Part shown: piece by piece, positions 26,500 to 35,269 of the stretch | Numbering within the stretch: position 1 is the first letter of the stretch | How the letters are laid out: every line of letters begins with the position of its first letter | Assembly: GCA_021199795.1 (NCBI GenBank) | Contig: JAJQHJ010000003.1 | Span: 1 to 64,000, forward strand | Direction: 5' to 3' | Length of the DNA stretch: 64,000 bases | DNA from: Oscillospiraceae bacterium | GTDB lineage: Bacteria > Bacillota > Clostridia > Oscillospirales > Ruminococcaceae | Program-made: the position numbers and the translations under genes | Notes under the pieces: model-generated | What the model was told of the DNA's origin: nothing | Seen by the model: only the letters and a program-made list of their open reading frames with translations | Database searches by the model: none

Positions 26500-26528
26500 T
26501 TGACATCTGTGAAAGAGCGGTGTATAAT
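26500..26528 (+). promoter_or_regulatory. Perfect consensus promoter of a small transcript
   Basis: TTGACA at 26500-26505, exactly 17 bases, TATAAT at 26523-26528. It drives a short region with a 41-codon frame that ends in a terminator at 26718-26755. Confidence 0.9.
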
Positions 26529-26585
26529 ATTGAATTCGTAAGGCACAAAAGCTTCGCCTTAACTACTATGAAAGGAACGGGAACA

Positions 26586-26711
26586 ATGCGTATAGATAAT
26601 CTTTATGTGGCAGAACTGTCATCATCAAATATGAATACCGTGATACGAATAAGTATCAGAAAAGTGCAACCCCGATTCCTTGAAAACCGACGGTTTGGTT
26701 TTAGCGGATGA
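26586..26711 (+). CDS. 41-residue small protein or leader peptide
   Basis: The ATG at 26586 has AAAGGA nine bases upstream and lies about 50 bases after a perfect promoter. The frame encodes a basic peptide (MRIDNLYVAELSSSNMNT, later IRKVQPRFLENRRFG) and stops at 26709-26711, just before a strong hairpin with a T-rich tail. No family is recognised. Either it is a small protein gene of its own, or the transcript is a small RNA or attenuated leader for the ABC exporter genes that begin about 100 bases on. The good ribosome site favours translation. Confidence 0.55.
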   Translation: MRIDNLYVAELSSSNMNTVIRISIRKVQPRFLENRRFGFSG

Positions 26712-26717
26712 ATAAGT

Positions 26718-26755
26718 GCCTTCGATACTCATGTATCGAGGGCTGTTTTATTTTA
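26718..26755 (+). terminator. Terminator or attenuator after the 41-codon frame
   Basis: GCCTTCGATAC pairs with GTATCGAGGGC (one G-T pair) across TCAT and is followed by TGTTTTATTTTA. It lies between the strong promoter and the ABC gene at 26816, so it either ends a small transcript or attenuates the operon. Confidence 0.85.
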
Positions 26756-26815
26756 GATTGTCTTAACAAGTATGTCTTTTATGATATGTTTTGGATATAA
26801 CAGGAAGGTAATTTT

Positions 26816-29371
26816 ATGAAGCATTTTGACGCTCTCCCTCAGCTCGTCGCAGACGAACTGTGCAAACGCGGCGTCAATCCGGAGAAGCTTCTCTACTGTG
26901 TAAAGGCTGACCTTGACGGCGAGGGAAAATATTTCGACGTCTATGTCACTTTCGATGAGAAAGAGCTTTACATAATCAGCGGCTATGAGGAGTATAAGCA
27001 AGCTACCTCCAAGGAAGAATTTGAAGAGAAGCTAAGAGGCACTCCAGTCATCAAGAAGTTCTTCAAGACCGTTCCGACAAAGGAAATGGTCTCCTACCGG
27101 GTGGAGGACTTCCAGGAGTACGAAATCGCAAAGATAAAGAATATCTACGTCGACCGTCACCAGAACACCGCAAGACTTGTCTTAGGGATGCTTCGCGACG
27201 GCGAGGTTGAGGACTTTTCCAAGCCTGACGGCGAGCACGGTGGTCATCACGGACACCCGCCGATGGGCGCAAGACCGGATGGCGGACGACCTCCTATGGG
27301 ACCTCCTCCAGGTGGACCCGGCGGCGGACCAGGCGGACCTCCTCCGGATGGCGGCTTTGGTGGTGGACCCAGCTTTGGCTGGTCTCCAAGCGAGTATGAG
27401 CACGACAGGGAGAATATCCTGATAGCCCGGTTCTCAATCGGCTACTGCGAGAAGTTTGAACGCTTCTGCGAGAGAGTCAATATGACCCACCGCCATGAAG
27501 AGATAGACGACACGCTTTTAGACAGCAAGAACACCGTCTGCCCGATATGCCATCAGCCATATCCAAATCCGAATCGCCCGGTATGCCCAAGATGTGTTGA
27601 CAAACGCTCGATATTCGGCAAACTGATGGGACTTTTCAAGGATTTCAAGGTTGAAATCACTTTCATAATGCTTTCAATCCTGCTTTCAAATATCATGGCA
27701 ATCATAACGCCTTGGTTCAGCTCAAAGATGCTCTATGACGACGTCCTGAGCGAGTCGGGCAGATTCTATGGTCAGGTTCTCCTGATAGTACTTCTGATGT
27801 TGCTGACGAATATCTTGAGCAAGCTCACTGGTCTTTTCTCAGGAATAGTAACTGCAAAGGTTGTTCCGCATGTAACCCACACTCTTCGCTCAAAGATCTA
27901 TGCCTCGATGAACAATCTGTCCTTGCAGTTCTTCACAAGCAAGCAAACAGGTTCGCTTATGTCAAGAGTTGACCGCGACAGCAACAACGTCTACAGCTTC
28001 TTTGTGGATATAGTTCCATATGGAATTGCGAATATCGTCAAGCTGGTTGGAATCGGTGCCATCATGATGATGCTCAGCCCGGTGTTGACAATAGGACTGG
28101 TTATTCTGATGTTCATCCTCTTGTTTGCCGACAATTTCCTCTATAAGAAAGAGAGAAAGCTCTACCGCAAGCTGGATGTTGCTATGAGAAGCTTAAACTC
28201 TGTTCTTTCCGACGTAATGAACGGTCAGCGAGTGGTTAAATCTTTTGCAAAAGAGCAGAAAGAGCGTGACCGCTACAGGAAGAAAAACCGCGATGCATAT
28301 GAAGTCAACGACAGAATCAACCATCGTATAACCAACACAATCCCGTTTGTCTGGGGCTGCTATAATCTTCTCAGCATCGGTCTCTTTTGCCTTGGATGCT
28401 TCCTGATAGTCATGCAGGTTGAAGTCGGCGGAACCGTCTTCACCTACGGTGTTTTGACCGGACTCATTTCCTACACAGGAATGCTCTATGACCCTATCGA
28501 CTTCTTCATGTGGATAGGCGACAGGTGGGCCAGATGCGTCGATGCAGCTTCAAGAATGTTTGAAATCCTCGAATCAAAGCCGACAGTTGTTGAAGACCCG
28601 AACCCCGTTCGGCTTGAGCACCTCGACGGCGATATCGAGTTCAGGAACGTCTTCTTTGAATATGAGGCCGGACACCGAATCTTAAAGAACGTCTCATTCA
28701 GGGTTCAGGCAGGTCACATGTTCGGAATCGTCGGCAAGACCGGAGCAGGCAAGTCCACTATTATAAACTTAATGGCAAGACTCTATGATGTAACTTCCGG
28801 CGAAATTCTCATAAACGGCGTGCCCATCAAGAAGATAGCAACAGAGGATCTCAGGCGATGCATAGGAATAGTTTCACAGGAAACCTATATCTTCGTAGGT
28901 TCAGTCGCTGATAATATCCGTTACGCCCGACCCAACGCCACCATGGAAGAGGTAATCGAGGCTGCAAAGTCGGCAAACGCCCACGAGTTCATCACCAAGC
29001 TTCCTGACGGCTACAACACCAAGATAGGTTCCGGAGGAGTAACCCTCTCCGGCGGCGAGAAGCAGAGAATTTCTATTGCAAGAGCGATAATCCAGGATCC
29101 GGATATCCTGATTCTCGATGAAGCAACCGCCTCCATGGACACCCGTACCGAGCGCAAGATTCAGGTTGCAATCGACAGCCTGAAAGAGGGAAGAACCATT
29201 ATTTCCATTGCCCACAGACTCTCAACCTTGCGTGACGCCGACATGCTCTGCGTCATAGAAAACGGCGAAGTCAAGGAAATGGGAACCCACGACAAGCTAA
29301 TCCGTGAAAAGGGCAAATACTTTGAGCTATATAAGCTCCAGGCAGATGCTCTCAAGTTCATAGAAGACTGA
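26816..29371 (+). CDS. ABC exporter (membrane plus ATPase) with Gly/Pro/His-rich linker and zinc ribbon
   Basis: An 851-residue half-transporter. Residues 1-130 form an extra cytoplasmic domain. A low-complexity stretch of Gly, Pro and His follows (about 139-188; GGHHGHPPMG and GGPGGGPGGPPP), then a zinc ribbon CPICHQPYPNPNRPVCPRC (242-260). The six-helix exporter domain spans about 275-600 and the nucleotide-binding domain has Walker A GKTGAGKST (about 640-648), LSGGEKQ, ILDEATASMD and the AHRLS histidine. The start has GGAAGG upstream. It is followed by DUF1854 and a second zinc-ribbon ABC protein, so the two ABC proteins probably form a heterodimer. The substrate is unknown. Confidence 0.9.
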   Translation: MKHFDALPQLVADELCKRGVNPEKLLYCVKADLDGEGKYFDVYVTFDEKELYIISGYEEYKQATSKEEFEEKLRGTPVIKKFFKTVPTKEMVSYRVEDFQEYEIAKIKNIYVDRHQNTARLVLGMLRDGEVEDFSKPDGEHGGHHGHPPMGARPDGGRPPMGPPPGGPGGGPGGPPPDGGFGGGPSFGWSPSEYEHDRENILIARFSIGYCEKFERFCERVNMTHRHEEIDDTLLDSKNTVCPICHQPYPNPNRPVCPRCVDKRSIFGKLMGLFKDFKVEITFIMLSILLSNIMAIITPWFSSKMLYDDVLSESGRFYGQVLLIVLLMLLTNILSKLTGLFSGIVTAKVVPHVTHTLRSKIYASMNNLSLQFFTSKQTGSLMSRVDRDSNNVYSFFVDIVPYGIANIVKLVGIGAIMMMLSPVLTIGLVILMFILLFADNFLYKKERKLYRKLDVAMRSLNSVLSDVMNGQRVVKSFAKEQKERDRYRKKNRDAYEVNDRINHRITNTIPFVWGCYNLLSIGLFCLGCFLIVMQVEVGGTVFTYGVLTGLISYTGMLYDPIDFFMWIGDRWARCVDAASRMFEILESKPTVVEDPNPVRLEHLDGDIEFRNVFFEYEAGHRILKNVSFRVQAGHMFGIVGKTGAGKSTIINLMARLYDVTSGEILINGVPIKKIATEDLRRCIGIVSQETYIFVGSVADNIRYARPNATMEEVIEAAKSANAHEFITKLPDGYNTKIGSGGVTLSGGEKQRISIARAIIQDPDILILDEATASMDTRTERKIQVAIDSLKEGRTIISIAHRLSTLRDADMLCVIENGEVKEMGTHDKLIREKGKYFELYKLQADALKFIED

Positions 29372-29387
29372 GAAAGGAGAATATGAT

Positions 29388-29930
29388 ATGGCTAATAATA
29401 CCGAATACGTTCCTGAAAAGTTTGAAGTAGACCGCCTTGAGCTTCTAGATTGCTCCAAGCTCAATTTCTACCGCGACGATGCCGGATTCATTTCGCTCAA
29501 ATATGAGGGCGAGGAGTACTTCAACGTCCGTCTTACAAGGCTGATGCCGTTCTACTCCGCAACCACCTACATAAGCGTCGCCTACGACAACGAAGATAAG
29601 GAATTCAAAGAGATAGGCGTAATAAAGGACATGAAAGAGCTTTCGGAGGAGCAGTATAAGCTCGTCGACGACTATCTTGAATACAAGTATTTCATGCCTG
29701 AGATAACAAAGGTCTATTCGATAAAGGACAATTCCCGCGGCTTCATCTTCGTTGACATCGACACCACCGCCGGCAGAAAAACCATCTGCATCCGTGACTG
29801 GTACTCAAACTTCCGCATGTTCACCGACAAGTATCTCTATGCCAATGACGTCGACGGCAACAAGTATTGCTGCAACGATATCAATAAGCTTGACAAGAAG
29901 AGCTTGTCAATACTCGAAATCTACATCTAA
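29388..29930 (+). CDS. DUF1854 domain-containing protein
   Basis: A 180-residue soluble protein. The core EEYFNVRLTRLMPFYSATTYISV, then VDDYLEYKYFMPEITKVYSIKDN and TICIRDWYSNFRMF, is the DUF1854 pattern. The family has no known activity and is repeatedly encoded beside ABC exporters, as here between two of them. AGAAAGGAG precedes the ATG and the gene begins 16 bases after the first ABC gene. It probably acts as a regulatory or assembly partner of the exporter; that is inference from context. Confidence 0.85.
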   Translation: MANNTEYVPEKFEVDRLELLDCSKLNFYRDDAGFISLKYEGEEYFNVRLTRLMPFYSATTYISVAYDNEDKEFKEIGVIKDMKELSEEQYKLVDDYLEYKYFMPEITKVYSIKDNSRGFIFVDIDTTAGRKTICIRDWYSNFRMFTDKYLYANDVDGNKYCCNDINKLDKKSLSILEIYI

Positions 29931-29944
29931 AAGGGGGATTTTAT

Positions 29945-32200
29945 ACGAACCTGTTAATCTCCGCACCAGAGGGGAGAAAACTCGATGATTTCGTCTTTTC
30001 AATTCCCTTTAACCTATACGACAAAGCAAGCGAGGTAGACGGGCACATCTGCGTCACTCATGAGGATATATTCGTCTTTATCGGCTCTGAGATAAAGGAA
30101 AGCTTCCCGATAAAGGCTTATGAAGAGTATGCCTGCGAGCAGCTTGTCGGATGCTCGATGATGGTTGGACGCCATGACGACACCGACGACAAGTTCATCT
30201 GCTCATTCACTCAGGACAGCTTCATCGCCTTTGCCGAGCTCTGTAAGCTCCTCAATCACTTCATCACGACCGGTGATTTCATCGAGAAGAGCACCATAGA
30301 TGAGCCCAAGTGCCCGAAATGCGGCTTGCCTCTTGACGGCTACACCGAGTGCCCCTACTGTGCTTCCAAGGTAAAGGTCTTCATGAAGATTTTCAAGCGC
30401 ATAGGACCATATAAAAAAGCGTTCGGAATCGCGATCCTCTGCACAATCATAACCGAGGTTATCGAGGTCATCAAGCCGTACATAAACAGACTTCTCGTCG
30501 ACGACTATGTAATCCCAGTCCAGGAGGGAACCCAGTCTGTAGGTGATTTCAGCATGGGCGGCTTTGCACTTCTCTGCGCATCGCTCTTTGTCACAGTCAT
30601 CATCACAACGATTTTAGACCGCATCAATCTCAAAAACAGCTACTATGTCTCATTGAATCTGGGACAGGATCTCAGACAGGACGTTTTCGACAAAACTCTT
30701 GACCTCTCGATGTCATCAGTTTCAAAGAAGACCGCCGGAGAGCTCATTTCCCGTGTCTCGAACGATGCAAACAAAATCCAGAGCTTCATTACCGATAACG
30801 GCAAGAACGCAATCGTAAGAATTCTGTCTCTTGTGATAGTTGCTATAATACTTTTCGTGATGAACTGGCGGCTTGCTTTGATGGTAGTTCTCCCGCTTCC
30901 GTTTGTTGTCATTCTCGTCAAGAAAATCGGCGACATTATGCATATGTATTTCAGCCGTTCCTGGAGGTTCTCTAACGCCCATTCAAGGCTTCTTCACGAT
31001 ACCCTGAACGGCATCCGGGTAGTAAAATCCTGCGGAACTGAGAAAGCAGAAGCCGAGAAGTATGAAAAAGCCTCTGGTGCATGGGCAAAAGCCGCATCAA
31101 AGGCAGAGGTCGTCTGGAATCTTCTGAACCCGATATCTGATTTTGTTCTCATCATAGGTAATTACTTTGTCGTCTTCTTCGGCGCAAGGATGGTCTTAGG
31201 GCTCATGCCCCAGTGGGGGACTATGACTCTTGGTGAACTCACCCAGTTCACATCATACGTGAGTATGCTTTATACGCCCCTAAGGTGGCTCATGCAGCTT
31301 CCGAAATCTATTGCTGACGTCTCTGTCAGTGCGTCAAAGGTGTTTGAAATCCTCGAGGAACAGACCGACGTCCGCGACAGCTCCGACTGCGTCGACCTTG
31401 ACATCAAGGGCGACATAGAATTCGACCATGTCTACTTCGGCTATAAAGTATATAATCCTGTTCTCAAAGACGTCAGCTGCAAGCTCGAAAAGGGAAAGAT
31501 GTATGGCATTGTAGGACACTCCGGCGTCGGCAAGTCCACAATGATAAATCTTATCCTGAGACTATACGACGTCACCCAGGGCGAAATCAGAATTGACAGC
31601 GTCAATATCAAGGATATCTCCCAGCAGAGCCTACGTTCTCAGGTCGGTGTAGTTTTGCAGGAAACCTACCTCTTTGAGGGAAGTGTCCTCGACAATATCA
31701 CTTATGCAAAGCCTGATGCCACTTTTGAGGAGGTTGTCCAGGCTGCCAAAATCGCCCACGCTCACGAGTTCATAACAAAGCTCCCTGACGGCTATAACAC
31801 CCGTGTCGGCAGCAAGGGCTACACTCTCTCCGGAGGCGAACGCCAGAGAATTGCCATTGCAAGAGCTATTCTCCATGATCCTAAAATCATTATTTTGGAC
31901 GAGGCAACCGCTTCTCTCGATACTGAGACAGAGCGTCAGATTCAGGAGGGCTTGAATGAGCTCTGCAAGGGCAGAACCACAATTGCCATCGCCCACCGTC
32001 TCTCAACCCTCTCCCATGCCGACCAGCTGATAGTCCTGAATAAGGGCAGACTTGCCGAAATGGGTACCCACGACGAACTGATGCGTAAACAAGGCGTCTA
32101 CTACTCGCTGGTAATGGCTCAAAGACAGACCACAAAGATGAAAAAAGCAAATGTCGGCACTACAGCCGTCACAGGTCAGCTTGCGGAGGCAACGAAATAA
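29945..32200 (+). CDS. ABC exporter with N-terminal domain and zinc ribbon; probable ACG start
   Basis: A half-transporter partner to the upstream ABC gene. The first in-frame ATG is at 30158, but the frame is open and protein-like well before it (NLLISAPEGRKLDDFVF, later GHICVTHEDIFVFIG). An AAGGGGG ribosome site at 29931-29937 sits seven bases before ACG at 29945, where an ATG would be expected, giving 751 residues. A zinc ribbon CPKCGLPLDGYTECPYC lies at 123-139, the exporter domain at about 150-460, and the ATPase has Walker A GHSGVGKST (about 524-532), LSGGERQ and ILDEATASLD. Either ACG is used inefficiently, or it is a mutated or misread ATG. It is last of the ABC-DUF1854-ABC set; its stop overlaps the next start by one base. 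Confidence 0.85.
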   Translation, partial: TNLLISAPEGRKLDDFVFSIPFNLYDKASEVDGHICVTHEDIFVFIGSEIKESFPIKAYEEYACEQLVGCSMMVGRHDDTDDKFICSFTQDSFIAFAELCKLLNHFITTGDFIEKSTIDEPKCPKCGLPLDGYTECPYCASKVKVFMKIFKRIGPYKKAFGIAILCTIITEVIEVIKPYINRLLVDDYVIPVQEGTQSVGDFSMGGFALLCASLFVTVIITTILDRINLKNSYYVSLNLGQDLRQDVFDKTLDLSMSSVSKKTAGELISRVSNDANKIQSFITDNGKNAIVRILSLVIVAIILFVMNWRLALMVVLPLPFVVILVKKIGDIMHMYFSRSWRFSNAHSRLLHDTLNGIRVVKSCGTEKAEAEKYEKASGAWAKAASKAEVVWNLLNPISDFVLIIGNYFVVFFGARMVLGLMPQWGTMTLGELTQFTSYVSMLYTPLRWLMQLPKSIADVSVSASKVFEILEEQTDVRDSSDCVDLDIKGDIEFDHVYFGYKVYNPVLKDVSCKLEKGKMYGIVGHSGVGKSTMINLILRLYDVTQGEIRIDSVNIKDISQQSLRSQVGVVLQETYLFEGSVLDNITYAKPDATFEEVVQAAKIAHAHEFITKLPDGYNTRVGSKGYTLSGGERQRIAIARAILHDPKIIILDEATASLDTETERQIQEGLNELCKGRTTIAIAHRLSTLSHADQLIVLNKGRLAEMGTHDELMRKQGVYYSLVMAQRQTTKMKKANVGTTAVTGQLAEATK

Positions 32201-33013
32201 TGCCAATCCTGAAAGTCACCACTCTTGACGACCCCAACCTCAGAATCTACACCAGCCTCACCCAGGCACAGCTCCGCAACAAGCTTGAGCATCTTCATTG
32301 CAGAGAGCCCGAAAGTCATAGGCACAGCTCTTGACTGCGGATACGAGCCTCTGTCGATGCTCACTGAGGAGCGGCACATAAACGGCGACGCCAGGGAAGT
32401 AATCTCGCGCTCAGGCGATATCCCGGTATACACTGCCGACAGAGAGATGCTCACTAGCCTCACCGGCTATGAACTGACCCGAGGCGTCTTATGTGCATTC
32501 CGAAGACCGCTTCCAAAAACTCCTGAGGACGTCACGGTAAATGCCTCAAGAGTCGCTGTTCTTGAGGACATCGCCGACTCAACCAACATAGGAGCCATCT
32601 TCCGCTCAGCCGCTGCACTTGGAATAGATGCTGTCTTAATAACCCCGTCCTGCTGTGACCCGCTTTGCCGCAGGGCAATCAGAGTCAGCATGGGAACAGT
32701 ATTTCAGGTTCCATGGGCGCAGATAGGGGAGGATTACGCCGACTGGCATCAGAACGGCGCCAAGCTCCTGAGGGCTCTCGGCTTCAAATCAGCCGCAATG
32801 GCACTGTCAGACGATTCAATAAGCGTCGACAACCCGGTTCTTAAATCAGAACCTAGGCTCGCGTTAGTATTAGGAACAGAGGGCGACGGTCTCGCTAAGC
32901 ACACAATTGCCACCTGCGATTATACAGTAAAAATCCCGATGCAAAATGGCGTAGATTCGCTGAACGTAGCATCAGCCGCCGCACTTGCATTCTGGGAGAC
33001 AAAGCTTAAATAA
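32200..33013 (+). pseudogene. SpoU/TrmH-family RNA 2'-O-methyltransferase, frameshifted near its N terminus
   Basis: The ATG at 32200 begins MPILKVTTLDDPNLRIYTSL and LRNKLE, a normal N-terminal substrate-binding start, but after 32289 the frame is lost. The family sequence resumes in another frame as IFIAESPKVIGTALDCGYEP. Relatives have about four residues (such as PEKG) at this junction, so a short deletion of about 11 bases (or 2 or 8) fits the observed shift. The rest is intact: DIADSTNIGAIFRSAAALG, VLGTEGDGL and the knot motif IPMQNGVDSLNVASAAA. The enzyme would methylate a ribose in rRNA or tRNA. A TTG at 32225 could start the second frame but yields an unrelated N terminus. It overlaps the ABC gene by one base. 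Confidence 0.82.
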
Positions 33014-33055
33014 AAAAATCCCACAAGCTGAGAATTTCAGCCTGTGGGATTTTTA
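33014..33055. terminator. Bidirectional terminator between the methyltransferase and GH9 genes
   Basis: AATCCCACA and TGTGGGATT form the outer stem, with an inner GCTGA/TCAGC stem and A/T runs on both sides; it serves the two converging genes. Confidence 0.88.
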
Positions 33056-33057
33056 TG

Positions 33058-34662
33058 TCAGTTCAACAGATACGCCGCCACAAACACGGCGGGTGAGTTC
33101 CAATATATTGTGACTTCATTGACGGAGTAGAGGTCAACCTCGTCTGCAAAGCTCTTCATTGGAGGAGTGCCTTTGGGGATGTACCTGTGGGCAACCTCTT
33201 CAACCGGTCGTCGGTTCGCTCCTCCGCTTACCATTCCGGGAATGCATTCGTCAATTCCGTCAGCTGCGGCGGGTCTTAAGTGAGGGTGCCGGATAGCTCG
33301 CTCACCGTTCCCGGAAACATAGCTCATCCCGACGGCATTCAATCCCATCAGAACGTCAAACTGCCTCTTGGCATAAACTCCGAATTCATGAGCACCGCAC
33401 AGCGTATCGCACACTGCGAAAATCATCCCGTGTTTCATGAGGTTCATGTTGCTTCCCCAGCCGTAGTCCCGCTCGTCCATGGCTGCCATATATCCGCTTC
33501 TGTCCGCAAGCCACTTAAGCCGGTGAGCCTGACTTATGAACATAGACTTGAACGCCTCAGCAAGAGTGTCATCCTCTTTAGTTCTCCCGCTTGTGAGGTA
33601 CGAAAGTGCACCCAATCCTCCTATGGATCCAACTCCAAATTCAGTCCTCGGGAAGTCGTAGACGAGAAGCTCTTTTGCCTTTTCAAGATATTTTTCTTCC
33701 CCGGTAGCTGCGAACATTTCTGAGTAAGCCCAGAACCGGTTGTCCTTGTCACCGCCCTCGCCGTAGCCTCCAGTTCCGCAGCCCTCAGGATTCCGGAACC
33801 CGATAAACTGTGGATTCTCATCCAGCCACTTAAGCGATAATTTCGCCGTCTCAAGCAGCTTTTCAGCATAATCGGCGTCATATTCTCTATAAATCCGATA
33901 CCCAAGCGCACATACCGCCGCCAGGTCGGCAGTCGCTATCGATGACACCGGAAGCAGGAATAGCGGATTCAAGCCCTTTTCCGGCATGACAAACCTTGCA
34001 TGTTGAGCAGTCGAGACCTTGTGATATACCGCTCCGTCCGGCTTTTGCATCTTCATCAGCCAGTCGAGCTCATACTTCACTTCCGACAGGAAATCCGGCA
34101 TTCCGTTTCCGCTTTCCGGGATGTTCAGATCGAGATTCCTGAGGGCGTTCGGATAGAGAATATAGGCATACATCAGCTGTGCCGCCGCACATGCACCCGG
34201 AGTGACATATCTGCCGTAATCTCCTGCGTCGTGCCAGCCTCCTGAAACATCTTTCTTGATGCTGTGGTCGAACCATTCGGAAGCCAGGGAAGTGTGGCAA
34301 GCCCCATGCGTGAACTTTCCTGCATGCTCTGAATCGAGTTCGCATCCGCACCTGAAATAGTAGTAAGCCCGAACCAGGTCTCTTAGAGTCTTGTCAAGAG
34401 CATTCTTGCCTATTTTAAACAGTGGGGAAGCAGCATCGCCGGCAACAACTCTGTATTCTCCCTCAGCGGTGAGCTCCGAGAAATCCGCCTTATAAACCGT
34501 GTCTCCCGAGTTCTCATCAAACCCGAAGCTGGTGCACTTGCCCTCAAAGACAATACTACCGTTTGCGTCAACGACTCTGAAGCTTTCCGTCGGAAAAGGC
34601 AGAACCGCAATTTTCTCAGTTTCCGGGAGATATCCAGCCTGATTAATATGAATAGTAGCCAT
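33058..34662 (-). CDS. Glycoside hydrolase family 9 (cellulase-type) without signal peptide
   Basis: A 534-residue enzyme with an N-terminal Ig-like CelD_N domain (about residues 1-85; INQAGYLPETEKIAVLP) and a GH9 (alpha/alpha)6 catalytic domain. Catalytic aspartates are in GGWHDAGDYGRYV (Asp145 and Asp148), the conserved substrate segment is YVSGNGERAIRHPHLRP, and the general acid is Glu516 in VNEVTIYWNSP. The family inverts beta-1,4-glucosidic bonds. There is no signal peptide, dockerin or carbohydrate-binding module, so it probably acts in the cytoplasm on imported cello-oligosaccharides or similar beta-glucans. It is monocistronic, with a good promoter at 34697-34725. Confidence 0.93.
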   Translation of the reverse strand: MATIHINQAGYLPETEKIAVLPFPTESFRVVDANGSIVFEGKCTSFGFDENSGDTVYKADFSELTAEGEYRVVAGDAASPLFKIGKNALDKTLRDLVRAYYYFRCGCELDSEHAGKFTHGACHTSLASEWFDHSIKKDVSGGWHDAGDYGRYVTPGACAAAQLMYAYILYPNALRNLDLNIPESGNGMPDFLSEVKYELDWLMKMQKPDGAVYHKVSTAQHARFVMPEKGLNPLFLLPVSSIATADLAAVCALGYRIYREYDADYAEKLLETAKLSLKWLDENPQFIGFRNPEGCGTGGYGEGGDKDNRFWAYSEMFAATGEEKYLEKAKELLVYDFPRTEFGVGSIGGLGALSYLTSGRTKEDDTLAEAFKSMFISQAHRLKWLADRSGYMAAMDERDYGWGSNMNLMKHGMIFAVCDTLCGAHEFGVYAKRQFDVLMGLNAVGMSYVSGNGERAIRHPHLRPAAADGIDECIPGMVSGGANRRPVEEVAHRYIPKGTPPMKSFADEVDLYSVNEVTIYWNSPAVFVAAYLLN

Positions 34663-34696
34663 AGTATTTACCTACTTGAAACCTTATTTTAAACAT

Positions 34697-34725
34697 ATGA
34701 TAGCCGATAGCACGATAAAAGTCAA
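34697..34725 (-). promoter_or_regulatory. Promoter of the GH9 gene
   Basis: Minus strand: TTGACT at 34725-34720, 17 bases, TATCAT at 34702-34697. Confidence 0.75.
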
Positions 34726-34840
34726 TGAACATTTTTTACATCACTTATTCAGCATTCCGGCAAAACCTGTGAAAATAATAATGTGTGCTTTCAAATCCTC
34801 CGAGGTATCTAAAAACTTTATATAAGATTTTTTCTAAAAT

Positions 34841-34872
34841 ACCTTGACAGCCAAGGTAACATGTGATATAAT
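34841..34872 (+). promoter_or_regulatory. PadR-operon promoter with overlapping palindromic operator
   Basis: Perfect TTGACA (34844-34849), 17 bases, TATAAT (34867-34872). A perfect inverted repeat ACCTTG-ACAGC-CAAGGT (34841-34857) covers the -35 box, so a bound repressor, most simply the PadR protein encoded next, would block polymerase. Confidence 0.85.
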
Positions 34873-34903
34873 GCAATCAGAAAGAGTAAAGGAGGCGGAT
34901 AAA

Positions 34904-35269
34904 TTGTCGGTAGCATCTGAACTTATAAGAGGTCGAGTTGACGCAGTAATATTAGCCAATCTCATGCAGGGCGACAGCTATGGTTACGAAATCAACAAGA
35001 GCATACTAAGAAAATCGTCCGGGATGTACGAGCTGAATGAAGCCACGCTCTACACCGCTTTCAAAAAGCTTCTCGACAGCGGCTATATCACCTCATACTG
35101 GGGCGACAGCGAATCGGGTGCCAGAAGAAAATACTACCACATAACCCCGCTCGGCAGGGAAGCATATTATCGGATGACCGACGAGTGGGTCGAAGCCAAA
35201 AACATCATGGACAGGATATTATCCGTCAGCGGAGAGGGCTTAGAAAAAGACGAGGAGGCACAGCTATGA
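34904..35269 (+). CDS. PadR family transcriptional regulator
   Basis: A 121-residue winged-helix repressor. I take the TTG at 34904 as start because AAAGGAGG lies eight bases upstream; the longer frame would begin inside the promoter. The protein shows VILANLMQGDSYGYEINKSI, LNEATLYTAFKKLLDSGYI and GARRKYYHITPLGREAYYR, typical PadR. A perfect palindrome overlaps its promoter, suggesting autorepression. It overlaps the next gene by four bases (ATGA) and heads a PadR-HAAS-DUF4097 operon. Confidence 0.93.
   Translation: MSVASELIRGRVDAVILANLMQGDSYGYEINKSILRKSSGMYELNEATLYTAFKKLLDSGYITSYWGDSESGARRKYYHITPLGREAYYRMTDEWVEAKNIMDRILSVSGEGLEKDEEAQL

Noticed and set aside
26756-26815. Riboswitch ahead of the first ABC exporter
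   Set aside because: Only a simple terminator hairpin is visible upstream; no recognisable aptamer core.
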